A stretch of 64,000 nt of DNA from NCBI RefSeq assembly GCF_900110265.1, contig NZ_FODB01000014.1, positions 1-64,000 on the forward strand, written 5' to 3'. Below the pieces are notes generated by a model that made no database searches, was not told the DNA's origin, and saw only the letters and a program-made list of their open reading frames with translations. The DNA comes from Vreelandella aquamarina. GTDB lineage: Bacteria; Pseudomonadota; Gammaproteobacteria; Pseudomonadales; Halomonadaceae. The stretch's first letter is position 1, and each line of letters starts with the position of its first letter. Of this stretch, positions 1 through 9,237 are shown one piece after another. A program made the position numbers and the translations under genes.

Positions 1-326
1 TGGATCAATGGATGCGACGCCGACTACGTTGCGTGATCTGGCGGCAATGGAAGCGCCCACAAACCCGGCGCCGGAAACTCCTGGCACTGGGTCTGGACGA
101 GCAACGTGCCTGGAAGTCAGCGGGAAATGGTCGAGGCCCTTGGTGGAACGCCGGAGCGTCGCACATGAATCAGGCCCTGCCACGGAAGTGGTTCGACCGT
201 CTGGGTCTGATCTCGGTACTCGATACGGTAAGATGGCTTAGTCGTTCTTCATGAACCGCCGTGGTACGGAACCGTATGCCCGGTGGTGTGGGAGGGCGCC
301 GGGGGTGACCCCGGCCCCTACCCGAT
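1..326 (+). mobile_element. Group II intron, 3' end (partial)
   Basis: The maturase reading frame ends at 254. It is followed at about 254-288 by a domain V-like hairpin with arms around 256-262 and 281-286 and an inner stem near 264-275. A G/C-rich domain VI-like hairpin follows at about 290-320. The stretch ends CCCCTACCCGAT (315-326), resembling the 3' terminus of bacterial group II introns. The intron lies on the plus strand, opposite to the neighbouring transporter gene, and its end is 25 bases past that gene's stop. The 5' part lies outside the window. The exact 3' splice point is inferred. Confidence 0.8.
3..254 (+). CDS. ltrA: Group II intron reverse transcriptase/maturase, C-terminal part
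   Basis: This is the last 83 codons of an intron-encoded protein whose frame is open to the left edge. The visible part corresponds to the C-terminus of the maturase (X) region: RRRLRCVIWRQWKRP, then GRGPWWNAGASHMN and FDRLGLISVLDT, all typical of bacterial group II intron maturases. No HNH endonuclease motif follows, so this protein apparently lacks an En domain. The protein would help the intron RNA splice and retrohome. Whether the full gene is intact cannot be judged from this window. Confidence 0.85.
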   Translation, partial: DQWMRRRLRCVIWRQWKRPQTRRRKLLALGLDEQRAWKSAGNGRGPWWNAGASHMNQALPRKWFDRLGLISVLDTVRWLSRSS

Positions 327-351
327 TCAATGCAAAGTGTTGACCTGATAT

Positions 352-1830
352 TTACCGACTGCTAGTGGCCAGCGTAGCGTCTTGATCCAGCGCACCTGGC
401 ACCGGCTCATCCACGCTAAAGGTGGCGCGGCTCAGGCGGCGTACGCGCTTCATAAACAGCGCAATGCAGACCAGCGTGCCAAGTGCCGCCACGATATAGC
501 TGGTTTGCAGCGGCAGGTTAAAGCCAATCGGCGCATAGGCGAGGTAGGTGAAGGTCGCCATGGTCATAAATACCGCCGGAATCGAAGTGATCAGGTAAGG
601 CTTACGCGATAGCACCAGATACATCGTGCCGGTCCAGAGCGCAATCACGGCGGTGGTTTGGTTGGCCCAGGAGAAGTAGCGCCACAGCAGCGTGAAGTCC
701 ATATGGGTGAGCGCGTAAGACGCCACAAACAGCGGCAGCGCAATCAGGATGCGCTTAACGATAGGCTTCTGCTCTACTTTCAAATAGTCGGCAATAATCA
801 TCCGAGCGCTGCGGAAGGCGGTATCGCCGGAGGTGATCGGCAGCACAATGACACCCAGCACGGCCAGGGTGCCACCAACGGCGCCCAGCATGGTGGTAGA
901 GACTTCGCCCACAACAGCGGCAGGGCCGCCTGCTGCTAATACATCGGAAAGCGACTGTTCACCTTGGAACAGGCTCATGGCCGCCGCTGCCCAAATCATG
1001 GCAATCACGCCTTCAGCGATCATCATGCCGTAGAAGATTTTGCGTCCGTTGGTTTCGTTTTCAGTAGTGCGCGAAATGATTGGCGTCTGTGTGGCGTGGA
1101 AGCCGGAAAGCGCACCGCAGGAGATGGTCAGGAACAGCAGCGGGAAGATCGGTGCATTATCCGGGTGCATGTTCTGGAAAGAGAGCTCCGGGATAGGCGC
1201 GCCGGTTACCACCAAACCAATGCCGATGCCAGCGGCGCTGAACAGCAAAAGCGCGCCGAAGTAGGGGTAAATACGCCCAATCACTTTATCAATCGGCAGC
1301 AGCGTGGCAATCAGGTAGTAGGCAAAAATCGCCAGGATGATAAGCGTCAGCGACAGCGATGTCATGTTAGCGAGCAGGGCCGCCGGAGAGGTCACGAACA
1401 CGGTGCCGACCAATAGCAGCAGTAAAATCGCAAAGCCATTCACCACGTGCTTCATCGTTTTGCCCAGGAATTTGCCCGCCAACTGGGGCAGGTGAGCGCC
1501 GTGGTTACGGATGGAGATCATGCCAGTTAGGTAGTCGTGAACCGCGCCTGCAAAAATACAGCCAATCACGATCCACACAAACGCCACCGGACCATAGAGA
1601 GCACCCAGGATAGGGCCGAAAATGGGGCCTACCCCAGCAATGTTCAGCAGCTGAATGAGCGAGTTGCGCGTGGTATTCATCGGTACATAGTCGATGTCGT
1701 CGCGCATACTGAACGCCGGTGTTTGACGCTTACGATCGGCGACAAACACGCGCTCGACGAACTTGCCGTAGGTAAAGTAACCCACGACTAATAGCACTAT
1801 CGAGAAAATGAACGTAATCATAGAAAGCAC
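352..1830 (-). CDS. cstA: Carbon starvation CstA-family transporter (short form)
   Basis: This is a 492-residue, strongly hydrophobic inner-membrane protein with more than ten apparent membrane segments. The N-terminal signature includes NTTRNSLIQLLNIAGVGPIFGP and a conserved GxxHDYLTGMISIRNHG stretch, as in the CstA family. Enterobacterial CstA and BtsT, which take up peptides or pyruvate, are about 700 residues. This one belongs to the shorter subgroup of about 490, so the substrate is uncertain. It is a single gene. A group II intron ends 25 bases beyond its stop, and I see no terminator hairpin in that gap. Confidence 0.85.
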   Translation of the reverse strand: MLSMITFIFSIVLLVVGYFTYGKFVERVFVADRKRQTPAFSMRDDIDYVPMNTTRNSLIQLLNIAGVGPIFGPILGALYGPVAFVWIVIGCIFAGAVHDYLTGMISIRNHGAHLPQLAGKFLGKTMKHVVNGFAILLLLLVGTVFVTSPAALLANMTSLSLTLIILAIFAYYLIATLLPIDKVIGRIYPYFGALLLFSAAGIGIGLVVTGAPIPELSFQNMHPDNAPIFPLLFLTISCGALSGFHATQTPIISRTTENETNGRKIFYGMMIAEGVIAMIWAAAAMSLFQGEQSLSDVLAAGGPAAVVGEVSTTMLGAVGGTLAVLGVIVLPITSGDTAFRSARMIIADYLKVEQKPIVKRILIALPLFVASYALTHMDFTLLWRYFSWANQTTAVIALWTGTMYLVLSRKPYLITSIPAVFMTMATFTYLAYAPIGFNLPLQTSYIVAALGTLVCIALFMKRVRRLSRATFSVDEPVPGALDQDATLATSSR

Positions 1831-1965
1831 TCAACTGGTCAGGGAGGGTGTCAAGCGAACAGCCATGCAGCAAGCCGCGCTTATTTAGCCTGGGTGAATG
1901 TACAGAGACGTACCGGTTAGTGCTTTACGACTTTAGTGGTCTGCGACTTTAGTGGCTGATTAACA

Positions 1966-1995
1966 AAGAAAAACGGGCAACCGTTTGGCTGCCCG
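1966..1995 (-). terminator. Rho-independent terminator of sodC
   Basis: A six-base stem (CGGGCA at 1974-1979 with TGCCCG at 1990-1995) is followed, reading on the minus strand, by a T-rich run at 1973-1966. It lies 27 bases past the sodC stop. Confidence 0.75.
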
Positions 1996-2021
1996 AAGTG
2001 AAAATGCCATCAAATTGAGGG

Positions 2022-2555
2022 TTAAGAGGAGACAACGCCGCAAGCCATGCGGGCGCCGCCGCCGCCGAGGTGGGGCTCATCCGCGTAAGTGTCGCCACCA
2101 GCATGAATCATCAGGCTGCGGCCCGGCATATCTTCCATACTGAGGCGTGGGGCCAGTAACGGCAGATTGGCTTCGCCATCGCCATTGACGGTGAGTACAG
2201 GCAGGTCGCCCAAGTGGCCGTCACCGTAGGGGCCTTGGTGGGTGCCCGCCTCTTCTGGGTCGTAGTGGCCGCCAGCTGACAGCGCGGCGGTCATTTCGCC
2301 GCTGTCGTTCTCAGCGGGCTCACAGCTGGCATTTTGATGGACGTGAAAGCCGTAAACCCCCGGCTCTAAACCGGTGAGCGAAGGGGTGAGCAGCACGCCA
2401 TGCTCGGTATGCTCAACGGCCACTGTGCCGATGGACTCCTCCACACCGTCGGCGCTGACCTTATGTATTTCAACATTAAGCGGTTCATTGGCCTGTACCG
2501 TGGTGGCCAGCAGCACACCCGCCGCGATACCGGTAAGGGGTAGTGAATAGCGCAT
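2022..2555 (-). CDS. sodC: Superoxide dismutase [Cu-Zn], periplasmic
   Basis: This 177-residue protein dismutates superoxide in the periplasm. Residues 1-22 form a signal peptide ending VQA. The copper-ligand motif GFHVHQNASCEP, the zinc-loop histidines (GGHYDPE, GDGHLGDLP), and the C-terminal GGGGARMACGV with the disulfide cysteine are all visible. Length and motifs fit bacterial SodC. A GGAAAGGAG-type ribosome site lies just upstream of the ATG. It appears to be a single-gene transcript ending in its own terminator. Confidence 0.95.
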   Translation of the reverse strand: MRYSLPLTGIAAGVLLATTVQANEPLNVEIHKVSADGVEESIGTVAVEHTEHGVLLTPSLTGLEPGVYGFHVHQNASCEPAENDSGEMTAALSAGGHYDPEEAGTHQGPYGDGHLGDLPVLTVNGDGEANLPLLAPRLSMEDMPGRSLMIHAGGDTYADEPHLGGGGARMACGVVSS

Positions 2556-2796
2556 AATAATTGCTCCTTTCCTTTTCCGTGGAAGCCCTCACAAAGGGCA
2601 CTCTTTAACAGTAGTTGGCCTACCGCTACTCTGCCAATGGCGACGAAATCTCCGCCTAGCGTGCTGGCAACGGATGACATGAGCGCGCCAAGCCGCGACA
2701 ATAGCTTGGCTATTCCGCACCTCTATTTTATGCGCCTGTGTACGCCCCTGTTTCTGTTTCATGTCCAAATGCTCTGCCTATGTATCAAGGAGTTCC

Positions 2797-3570
2797 ATGC
2801 CGCCACTTAACATCCTCTATCAGGATGAGCACCTCGTTGCCGTGCATAAGCCTTCGGGACTGCTGGTGCACCGCTCCGCCCTGGCGCGGGGAGAAACCGA
2901 ATTTCTGCTCCAGCGCCTACGCGACCAGTTGGGCAAGCGGGTCTACCCGGTGCACCGGCTGGACCGGCCTACCTCCGGCGTGATGGTGTTTGGTCTCTCC
3001 TCTGAGGTGGCCGCCCTGCTCAGCGAGGGCTTTAGCGAACGTCAAGTGGAGAAGCGCTACCTCGCGGTAGTGCGCGGCAAAGCACCAGAGCAGGAGCGGT
3101 TGGATTACCCGTTACGGGAGGAGGATGGCACGCGCCCCAAGGCGGAGATGCCTGCCATGCCCGCGATGACCGATATTCGCTGCTTGGATAGCGTCGAGCT
3201 ACCCGTGCAGGTAGACCGCTACCCGGTGGCGCGCTACTCGCTGGTGGAAGCGCGGCCGCTGACCGGTCGACGGCACCAAATACGCCGCCACTTATCCCGC
3301 CGTGGCTACCCGATCATTGGCGACGCCAAGCACGGCAAAAGTGTCCACAACCGCTTTTTTGCCGAGCAGCTGGCCGCCTCGCGGCTGCTGCTCGCCGCGA
3401 CCTATTTAGCGTTTGATCACCCGCTGCTTGATAAACGCATTCAGCTCAGCTGCGCCGTGGATGAGACGATGAAAAACCTGTTCGAGCAGTTTGGCTGGCA
3501 GGGGCATTTACCGCTAGATAGCGTGCGAACGCCGCCCATTGCCACGCCTTCTGCCCTGCAAGCACTGTGA
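2797..3570 (+). CDS. truC: tRNA pseudouridine(65) synthase TruC
   Basis: This RluA-family synthase of 257 residues is predicted to make pseudouridine-65 in tRNAs. The catalytic motif HRLDRPTSGV is present, and the N-terminal ILYQDEHLVAVHKPSGLLVHRS and GLSSE stretches match TruC more closely than RluA, RluC or RluD. The ATG at 2797 is chosen because AAGGAG (2787-2792) sits at ideal distance. An in-frame ATG at 2761 would add 12 residues but has no comparable site. The next gene starts within its stop codon. Confidence 0.88.
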   Translation: MPPLNILYQDEHLVAVHKPSGLLVHRSALARGETEFLLQRLRDQLGKRVYPVHRLDRPTSGVMVFGLSSEVAALLSEGFSERQVEKRYLAVVRGKAPEQERLDYPLREEDGTRPKAEMPAMPAMTDIRCLDSVELPVQVDRYPVARYSLVEARPLTGRRHQIRRHLSRRGYPIIGDAKHGKSVHNRFFAEQLAASRLLLAATYLAFDHPLLDKRIQLSCAVDETMKNLFEQFGWQGHLPLDSVRTPPIATPSALQAL

Positions 3571-4427
3571 GCCTGCCCATGTTATTGAATGAATCCACGA
3601 CTTCCTCTAGCGATTATGACTTCCGCTTTGGCGGTATTCGGCGCCTTTACGGCCAGCGTGCGGTGCAGGCATTTCGCCGTGCCCATGTGGTGGTGGTCGG
3701 GGTTGGCGGCGTGGGTAGCTGGGCGGTCGAGGCGCTCGCCCGCTCGGGCATCGGCAAGCTTACGCTGATCGATCTGGACGACGTGTGTGTCTCCAACGTC
3801 AACCGCCAGCTCCATGCGCTGGATGGCACGATTGGCCAGCCCAAAGTAGACGTGCTGGCCGAGCGCTGCCGCCTGATTGCTCCCGAGATCGAGATCATCG
3901 CGGATACCGCTTTCGTCACGCCCACCAACCTAGCCGAGCGCATTCCTGAGGATGCCGACCATGTGGTGGATGCCATTGATAGCGTGATTGCCAAAGCGGC
4001 GCTAATCGCCTGGTGCAAGCGACGCAAAATCCCGATTACCGTCACCGGCGCAGCGGGCGGGCAAACCGACCCCACGCGCATTCAAGTGGCGGATTTGACC
4101 CGCACCGAGCACGACCCGCTGCTCTCCAAAGTGCGCTCAAGATTGCGCCGGGATTACGGCTTCTCCCGTAACCCTAAACGGCGTTTCTCGGTGGAGTGCG
4201 TCTACTCCGACGAGCAGTTGATCTACCCCAGTGCCGACGGCGAAGTGTGCCTGCAAAAGCCCGGCAGCAACGAGGCTACACGGCTGGACTGCGCTTCAGG
4301 CTTTGGCGCCGCGACGTTTCTCACCGGCACCTTTGGCTTCGTGGCCGCTTCAAAGGTGCTTGAGCGCCTCGCCAAAAAAGCCAATCAGCCTACCGTCACT
4401 CAAGCCATCCAAGAGGAAAACGAATGA
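3567..4427 (+). CDS. tcdA: tRNA threonylcarbamoyladenosine dehydratase TcdA
   Basis: This E1-like ThiF/MoeB-family enzyme cyclises t6A37 to ct6A37 in tRNA using ATP. The nucleotide-binding motif GVGGVGSW is at about residues 45-52, followed by the RQL and DAIDS motifs typical of this group. Length is 286 residues from GTG at 3567, which overlaps the truC stop (GTGA). An ATG at 3579 is an equally possible start and would remove four residues. It probably sits in one transcript with truC and the DUF1653 gene, forming a tRNA-modification cluster. Confidence 0.9.
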   Translation: MSLPMLLNESTTSSSDYDFRFGGIRRLYGQRAVQAFRRAHVVVVGVGGVGSWAVEALARSGIGKLTLIDLDDVCVSNVNRQLHALDGTIGQPKVDVLAERCRLIAPEIEIIADTAFVTPTNLAERIPEDADHVVDAIDSVIAKAALIAWCKRRKIPITVTGAAGGQTDPTRIQVADLTRTEHDPLLSKVRSRLRRDYGFSRNPKRRFSVECVYSDEQLIYPSADGEVCLQKPGSNEATRLDCASGFGAATFLTGTFGFVAASKVLERLAKKANQPTVTQAIQEENE

Positions 4428-4642
4428 CCACCCCCGTTCCCGGTATTTACCGCCACTACAAAGGCAGCCTTTACGAGGTGGTGGGCACCGCCCAGCACAG
4501 CGAAAGCGAAGAGCCGCTGGTGGTCTACCGCGCGCTCTACGGCGACTACGGCCTCTGGGTGCGCCCGCTAGCGATGTTCACGGAGAGCGTGACGAAAGAG
4601 GGGAGCACCCAGCCGCGCTTTGCGTTGGAGAAGGCGTTTTAG
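4424..4642 (+). CDS. DUF1653 domain protein
   Basis: This 72-residue soluble protein is nearly all one DUF1653 domain. It begins PGIYRHYKGSLYEVVG and contains the conserved LVVYRALYGDYGLWVRPLAMF core. The molecular function of the family is unknown to me. It overlaps tcdA by four bases (ATGA), so it is translationally coupled to the tRNA-modification genes. A strong terminator follows. Confidence 0.88.
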   Translation: MTTPVPGIYRHYKGSLYEVVGTAQHSESEEPLVVYRALYGDYGLWVRPLAMFTESVTKEGSTQPRFALEKAF

Positions 4643-4677
4643 CCCGTATCGATTGCGCCACTAGTACTCTTATGGAT

Positions 4678-4711
4678 TGCCGCCCCCTGTTGCCAGGGAG
4701 GCGGCATTTTT
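4678..4711 (+). terminator. Rho-independent terminator after the truC-tcdA-DUF1653 unit
   Basis: A seven-base stem, TGCCGCC (4678-4684) with GGCGGCA (4700-4706), has an additional inner CCCTG/CAGGG pairing. It is followed by five T residues (4707-4711). Confidence 0.88.
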
Positions 4712-4809
4712 GTGGTGGTGATTGCTTATATTCAATAATTAGCTATCTTTATAACAATAGTTGGCGCATAAGCGTCAAGCATACATACTCACGTATCTAG
4801 GAGATAAGC

Positions 4810-5718
4810 ATGAAGACCTTCGCCCTATCTCAAAGCACCGGTGCGGGGTCACCCGACGTGGCGGGCTTTTTTGATCCGCGCACCTTTAGCGTTCAATACA
4901 TCGTCAGCGACCCCGCTACCAAACAGTGCGCGATTATTGACCCGGTGCTGGATTTCGACGAAAAGTCTGGCGCAACGGCCACCTTTTGCGCTGACGCGCT
5001 GTTGAAATATATCGAGGAAGAGGGACTGACAGTGGCGTGGATTCTGGATACGCACCCCCACGCGGACCACTTTTCAGCAGCCCAGTACCTAAAAGAGAAA
5101 ACTGGCGCACCGACGGCGATTGGCCAGTACGTCACCCAAGTGCAGGCACTATGGAAGGAGATTTATCACTGGCCAGAGATGCCCACCGATGGCCGCCAGT
5201 GGGACACGCTGTTTGTGGAGGGCGATACGTTTGCCATTGGAGAACTCAGCGCCCGCGTGCTGCACTCGCCTGGCCATACGCTGGCCTCCATCACCTACGT
5301 CATCGGTGATGCCGCCTTTGTGCATGACACCCTTTTCCAGCCTGATTTTGGGACGGCGCGCGCCGATTTTCCCGGTGGGGATGCCAAGTCCCTATGGAAC
5401 TCCATCCAGCAGATTCTCGCACTACCGGGCAATACGCGGCTGTTCACCGGCCACGACTATATGCCCGATGGCCGTGAGCCAAAGTGGCAGAGCAGCGTCG
5501 ATGAGCAGCGAGCCAACAACCCGCACTTGGTTGGCAAAAGCGAGGAGGCGTACATCGCCCTGCGCCACCAGCGGGATGGCGAGCTGCCCATGCCCAAGCT
5601 GATTTTGCACGCGCTGCAGGTGAATACTCGCGGCGGCCGTTTGCCGGAACCAGAAGCCAACGGCAAGCGCTATCTAAAAATCCCCCTGGATGCCCTGGAA
5701 GGTGCGGCCTGGGATTGA
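4810..5718 (+). CDS. MBL-fold metallohydrolase, persulfide dioxygenase-like (Blh type)
   Basis: This 302-residue metallo-beta-lactamase-fold protein carries THPHADH metal ligands near residues 80-86, HSPGHT and GHDY. ETHE1/Blh-type enzymes with this layout oxidise glutathione persulfide to sulfite. In several bacteria the MBL domain is fused to a DUF442 domain; here that partner is the next gene. AGGAG lies just before the start. The operon continues with DUF442 and SulP genes, suggesting sulfide or persulfide detoxification with export or uptake of the sulfur oxyanion. The assignment is by family; the substrate is inferred. Confidence 0.82.
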   Translation: MKTFALSQSTGAGSPDVAGFFDPRTFSVQYIVSDPATKQCAIIDPVLDFDEKSGATATFCADALLKYIEEEGLTVAWILDTHPHADHFSAAQYLKEKTGAPTAIGQYVTQVQALWKEIYHWPEMPTDGRQWDTLFVEGDTFAIGELSARVLHSPGHTLASITYVIGDAAFVHDTLFQPDFGTARADFPGGDAKSLWNSIQQILALPGNTRLFTGHDYMPDGREPKWQSSVDEQRANNPHLVGKSEEAYIALRHQRDGELPMPKLILHALQVNTRGGRLPEPEANGKRYLKIPLDALEGAAWD

Positions 5719-5747
5719 TGTTATCCAAACCAATAGGAGGTGTGGTC

Positions 5748-6176
5748 ATGCAAACGAAGCCATTGGAGCCAGGCGTTGAGATCACCTCAGCGCTGACGTT
5801 GGATGAGTTGGAAGAGGTAAAAGCCCGTGGTTTTCACGCGGTGGTGTGTAACCGCATCGAGGGTGAGAGCGAAGATTTTCCCGACGAGGCGCGCTACCGC
5901 GAAAAAGCTGAGCAGCTTGGCCTTGCCTGGGTGCATATCCCCGTGAAGCCAGGCGAGTACAGTGAGGCTGACATCCGCGTCTTTGCTGAAGCGCTCCAAC
6001 AACTGCCGCGCCCGCTATTGGCATTTTGCCGCTCAGGTAAGCGGGCCACGCACCTGTGGGCCTACGCCAAGCGTCAGCACGAGCAGTGCGATTTGGCGGA
6101 GCTGTTTGCGGCGGCCCATGCGGCAGGGGTTGACTTGGAAGATCAGCGCCATGGCCTTGAACGAAGCTCCCAATAA
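5748..6176 (+). CDS. DUF442 / TIGR01244 sulfurtransferase-like protein
   Basis: This 142-residue protein has the tyrosine-phosphatase-like fold of the DUF442 family. The signature loop FCRSGKRATHLWA (about residues 92-104) carries the active-site cysteine in a CxxxxxR arrangement. In Blh proteins this domain acts as a rhodanese-like persulfide carrier. The ATG at 5748 is chosen because AGGAGG (5733-5738) is well placed. An upstream in-frame ATG at 5715 would overlap the preceding stop and lacks such a site. Confidence 0.82.
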   Translation: MQTKPLEPGVEITSALTLDELEEVKARGFHAVVCNRIEGESEDFPDEARYREKAEQLGLAWVHIPVKPGEYSEADIRVFAEALQQLPRPLLAFCRSGKRATHLWAYAKRQHEQCDLAELFAAAHAAGVDLEDQRHGLERSSQ

Positions 6177-6245
6177 AAAGCGAAGACGCGTGAAACCCTA
6201 GTACGAAGGCCCCGTATCAGCAGATACCTATTATGAGACTGCATC

Positions 6246-8063
6246 ATGATCATTGAGCGCTGGGTGCCGCTAATCGGCTGGCTGCGAACGTATCATCGGG
6301 GCTTGCTCACGCGGGATGTACTTGCCGCGGTGATCGTCACGCTGATGCTGGTGCCGCAAGCGCTGGCCTACGCCATGCTGGCAGGGTTGCCGCCGGAAAT
6401 GGGGCTCTATGCCAGCATGCTGCCGCTGGTGCTGTACGCCGTCTTTGGCACCAGCGCGAGTTTGGCAGTAGGGCCGGTGGCGGTGGCAGCACTCATGACG
6501 GCCTCGGCGCTGAGCAGTTTTGCCGCGCCGGGCAGCCCGGAGTATATCGGTGCGGCGCTGGTGCTGGCCGCGCTCTCTGGGCTGATTCTTATCGCCATGG
6601 GCGTGCTTCGGCTGGGCTTTTTAGTCAACTTTCTCAGCCATCCGGTGATCTCCGGGTTTGTGACCGCCTCGGGGATTTTGATCGCGATCAGCCAGTTGAA
6701 GCACATTTTTGGGGTCGAAGCATCCGGCCATAACGTGGTGGAACTGCTGAGAGCGCTATTGGATCAGTGGCAGCAGGTGAATGTCATCACGCTGCTGATT
6801 GGCCTTGGCGTTTGGGCGTATCTATGGGTGTGTCGCAAGCGCCTGAATGGTTGGCTGACCAAGCTGGGAATGCCTGCCAGTTGGGCAGGGTTAATGGTCA
6901 AAGCCGCGCCTATTTCGGCCGTGGTAGTGACCACGCTGTTGGCCTGGGGCTTCCAACTAGAGCAGCGCGGGGTCGATTTGGTGGGCTTTGTGCCTAGTGG
7001 CCTGCCTGCCATTACGCTGCCGAGTCTGGATCAATCGCTGTGGCTCGGCCTGCTCCCGGCGGCGCTGCTGATCAGCTTGGTAGGGTTTGTAGAGTCGGTG
7101 TCCGTGGCGCAGACCCTGGCCGCCAAGCGTCGTCAGCGTATCGACCCCAACCAAGAGCTGATTGCGCTCGGCATGGCGAATCTTGGCGCTGGCATTAGCG
7201 GCGGCTCGCCGGTGTCGGGCGGTTTTTCGCGCTCGGTGGTCAATTTTGAAGCCGGGGCAGCAACGCCGCTGGCGGGGGCGTTTACCGCGCTTGGGATTGT
7301 GTTGGCGACGCTGCTACTCACTGACTTACTGGCCTTTTTACCCACCGCCACGCTGGCCGCCACAATTATCGTGGCAGTGGGGACGTTGATTGATTTGCCT
7401 GCGGTAAAGCGGACCTGGCAATACTCCCGCAGTGACGGGGTGGCGATGGTCGCTACTTTGCTGCTGACCCTTCTGCACAGCGTGGAAGTGGGCATTATCA
7501 GCGGGGTGGTGCTCTCGCTGGGGCTACACCTTTACCGCACCAGCCAGCCCCATAGTGCGGTGGTAGGGCGGGTGCCGGGTACCGAGCATTTCCGTAACGT
7601 GAAGCGCCATCAGGTAGAAACCGACGAGCATGTCGCCATGCTGCGCATTGATGAAAGCCTCTATTTTGCCAACGCCCGCTATCTTGAAGATACCGTCATG
7701 GCGCTGGCCGCCCGCTCGCCGTCGATCAAGCACATTGTCCTCACCTGTCAGGCAGTGAATGTCATCGATGCTTCGGCCCTGGAGAGCCTGGAGGCGATCA
7801 ACGGTCGGCTGAAAGACGCCGGTGCCATGCTCCACTTGGCCGAGGTGAAAGGGCCGGTGATGGATCGCCTAACGCACACGGCGTTCTACCACGAGCTCAC
7901 CGGCCAAGTGTTCTTTACCACCTATGACGCTTGGCAAGCGTTGGCGCATCCGGCCAGTGCTGGGGTGGTGTCGGTGTGGCGTGGTTTTGTCACTCCCAGG
8001 CTGGGAATGGATCGGGCAGTTGCTGCCATACCTTCATACCTTCCAAAAGCTCCGCCTCGCTGA
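6246..8063 (+). CDS. SulP-family anion transporter with STAS domain
   Basis: This 605-residue inner-membrane protein has a sulfate-transporter domain (about residues 10-390) with some 10-14 hydrophobic segments, including the [22 protein letters not shown] signature region. A cytoplasmic STAS domain (about 440-555) carries [12 protein letters not shown]. Family members move sulfate, bicarbonate or other anions. Placement after persulfide dioxygenase-like and DUF442 genes suggests a sulfur oxyanion (inference). Its last 74 bases overlap the 3' end of the convergent GTPase gene, so the final residues (about 24, Arg/Pro-rich) are encoded antisense to that gene. Confidence 0.88.
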   Translation: MIIERWVPLIGWLRTYHRGLLTRDVLAAVIVTLMLVPQALAYAMLAGLPPEMGLYASMLPLVLYAVFGTSASLAVGPVAVAALMTASALSSFAAPGSPEYIGAALVLAALSGLILIAMGVLRLGFLVNFLSHPVISGFVTASGILIAISQLKHIFGVEASGHNVVELLRALLDQWQQVNVITLLIGLGVWAYLWVCRKRLNGWLTKLGMPASWAGLMVKAAPISAVVVTTLLAWGFQLEQRGVDLVGFVPSGLPAITLPSLDQSLWLGLLPAALLISLVGFVESVSVAQTLAAKRRQRIDPNQELIALGMANLGAGISGGSPVSGGFSRSVVNFEAGAATPLAGAFTALGIVLATLLLTDLLAFLPTATLAATIIVAVGTLIDLPAVKRTWQYSRSDGVAMVATLLLTLLHSVEVGIISGVVLSLGLHLYRTSQPHSAVVGRVPGTEHFRNVKRHQVETDEHVAMLRIDESLYFANARYLEDTVMALAARSPSIKHIVLTCQAVNVIDASALESLEAINGRLKDAGAMLHLAEVKGPVMDRLTHTAFYHELTGQVFFTTYDAWQALAHPASAGVVSVWRGFVTPRLGMDRAVAAIPSYLPKAPPR

Positions 8064-9216
8064 GCAGGCAGCCGTCCAGCGCTTCACGCATTCTGGCCTC
8101 ATCTAGGTTTTGGCCGATAAATACCAGCTCTTGGCGCATATCGCCAAACGGCTCCTGCCACTTCTCCATAATGAATTGGCGATACTCCGGGTCCTCTGGC
8201 CAGTCGGCTTCAGGAATGGCTTTCCAGAACACGCCCGCCGGGCCGTGATGGGCAATGCCACCTGCCTGGCTCCACTGGCCTGCGTAACGGGGGCGAGTCG
8301 CCAGCCAGAAGAAACCTTTCGAGCGTAGCAGGCCTTTGCCAAACCATTCGGCGTTTAACAGGTCGTGAAACTTTTGAGGGTGAAAAGGGCGGCGAGCGTG
8401 GTAGGCGAAGCTGCCAATACCGTACTCTTCGGTTTCGGGGATGTGTTCGCCACGTAGCTCTTTCAGCCAGCCGGGCGCTTGCTGCGCGTGTTCAAAGTTG
8501 AACTTGCCTGTATTCAGCACTTTTTCTAGCGGCACGCCACCTTGGGTGATGGGCACGATGTCTGCGTCGGGATTGAGCGAGCGTAGAATCGCTTTCAAAG
8601 CGTCCAGCTCTTTCTCAGTGATCAGGTCGGTCTTGCTAATCAGTAGGACATTGCAAAACTCAATTTGGTCGACCAACAGGTCTGCGACGTTACGTTCGTC
8701 CTCTTCGCCCAGGCTCTCTCCGACCTCTTCAAGGCTTTGCGCTTGCTGGTATTGGGCGAGGAAGTTAGCCCCGTCCACCACCGTCACGAGGGTGTCTAGC
8801 CGGGCAACGTGGGAAAGGCTTTGACCACTCTCATCTTCAAAGGTGAAGGTTTCGGCGACAGGCAGCGGTTCAGAAATACCGGTCGACTCGATCACCAGGT
8901 AATCAAACTTACCTTCACGGGCCAGTTGGCTGACCTCGACCAACAGATCTTCACGCAGGGTGCAGCAGATGCAGCCATTGCTCATTTCGACCAAGCGCTC
9001 GTCTGCGCGGTTGAGCGCAACATTACTGTCGAGTGTTGACTCGCCTGGGCCGCCGCGTACCAGGGCACCATCGATATTGACGTCGCTCATGTCATTGACG
9101 ATCACCGCCACCCGGAGGCCTTCACGGTTCGCCAGGATATGGTTGAGCACGGTGGTTTTGCCGGCACCTAAAAAGCCGGAAAGCACGGTCACGGGTAAGG
9201 GAGAAAGCAACGACAT
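7990..9216 (-). CDS. zigA: COG0523 zinc-binding GTPase (ZigA/YeiR type)
   Basis: This CobW-family P-loop GTPase of 408 residues is a probable zinc metallochaperone for use under zinc limitation. The Walker A motif GFLGAGKTT, the metal-binding GCICC motif, the ESTGISEP switch region and a C-terminal CobW_C domain with WLATRP are visible. The ATG at 9216 is used; a TTG two codons upstream (9222) is also in frame. A Zur-like palindrome lies 22 bases upstream of the start, supporting the zinc assignment. ZigA is the likeliest name, but the family contains several paralogues. Confidence 0.82.
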   Translation of the reverse strand: MSLLSPLPVTVLSGFLGAGKTTVLNHILANREGLRVAVIVNDMSDVNIDGALVRGGPGESTLDSNVALNRADERLVEMSNGCICCTLREDLLVEVSQLAREGKFDYLVIESTGISEPLPVAETFTFEDESGQSLSHVARLDTLVTVVDGANFLAQYQQAQSLEEVGESLGEEDERNVADLLVDQIEFCNVLLISKTDLITEKELDALKAILRSLNPDADIVPITQGGVPLEKVLNTGKFNFEHAQQAPGWLKELRGEHIPETEEYGIGSFAYHARRPFHPQKFHDLLNAEWFGKGLLRSKGFFWLATRPRYAGQWSQAGGIAHHGPAGVFWKAIPEADWPEDPEYRQFIMEKWQEPFGDMRQELVFIGQNLDEARMREALDGCLLSEAELLEGMKVWQQLPDPFPAWE

Positions 9217-9237
9217 TGCCAAGACCTTTCATAGTAT

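Noticed and set aside
1928..1955. Direct repeat CGACTTTAGTGG twice (1928-1939 and 1944-1955)
   Set aside because: Two short copies in the gap between cstA and sodC without symmetry or obvious regulatory placement; could be chance duplication.
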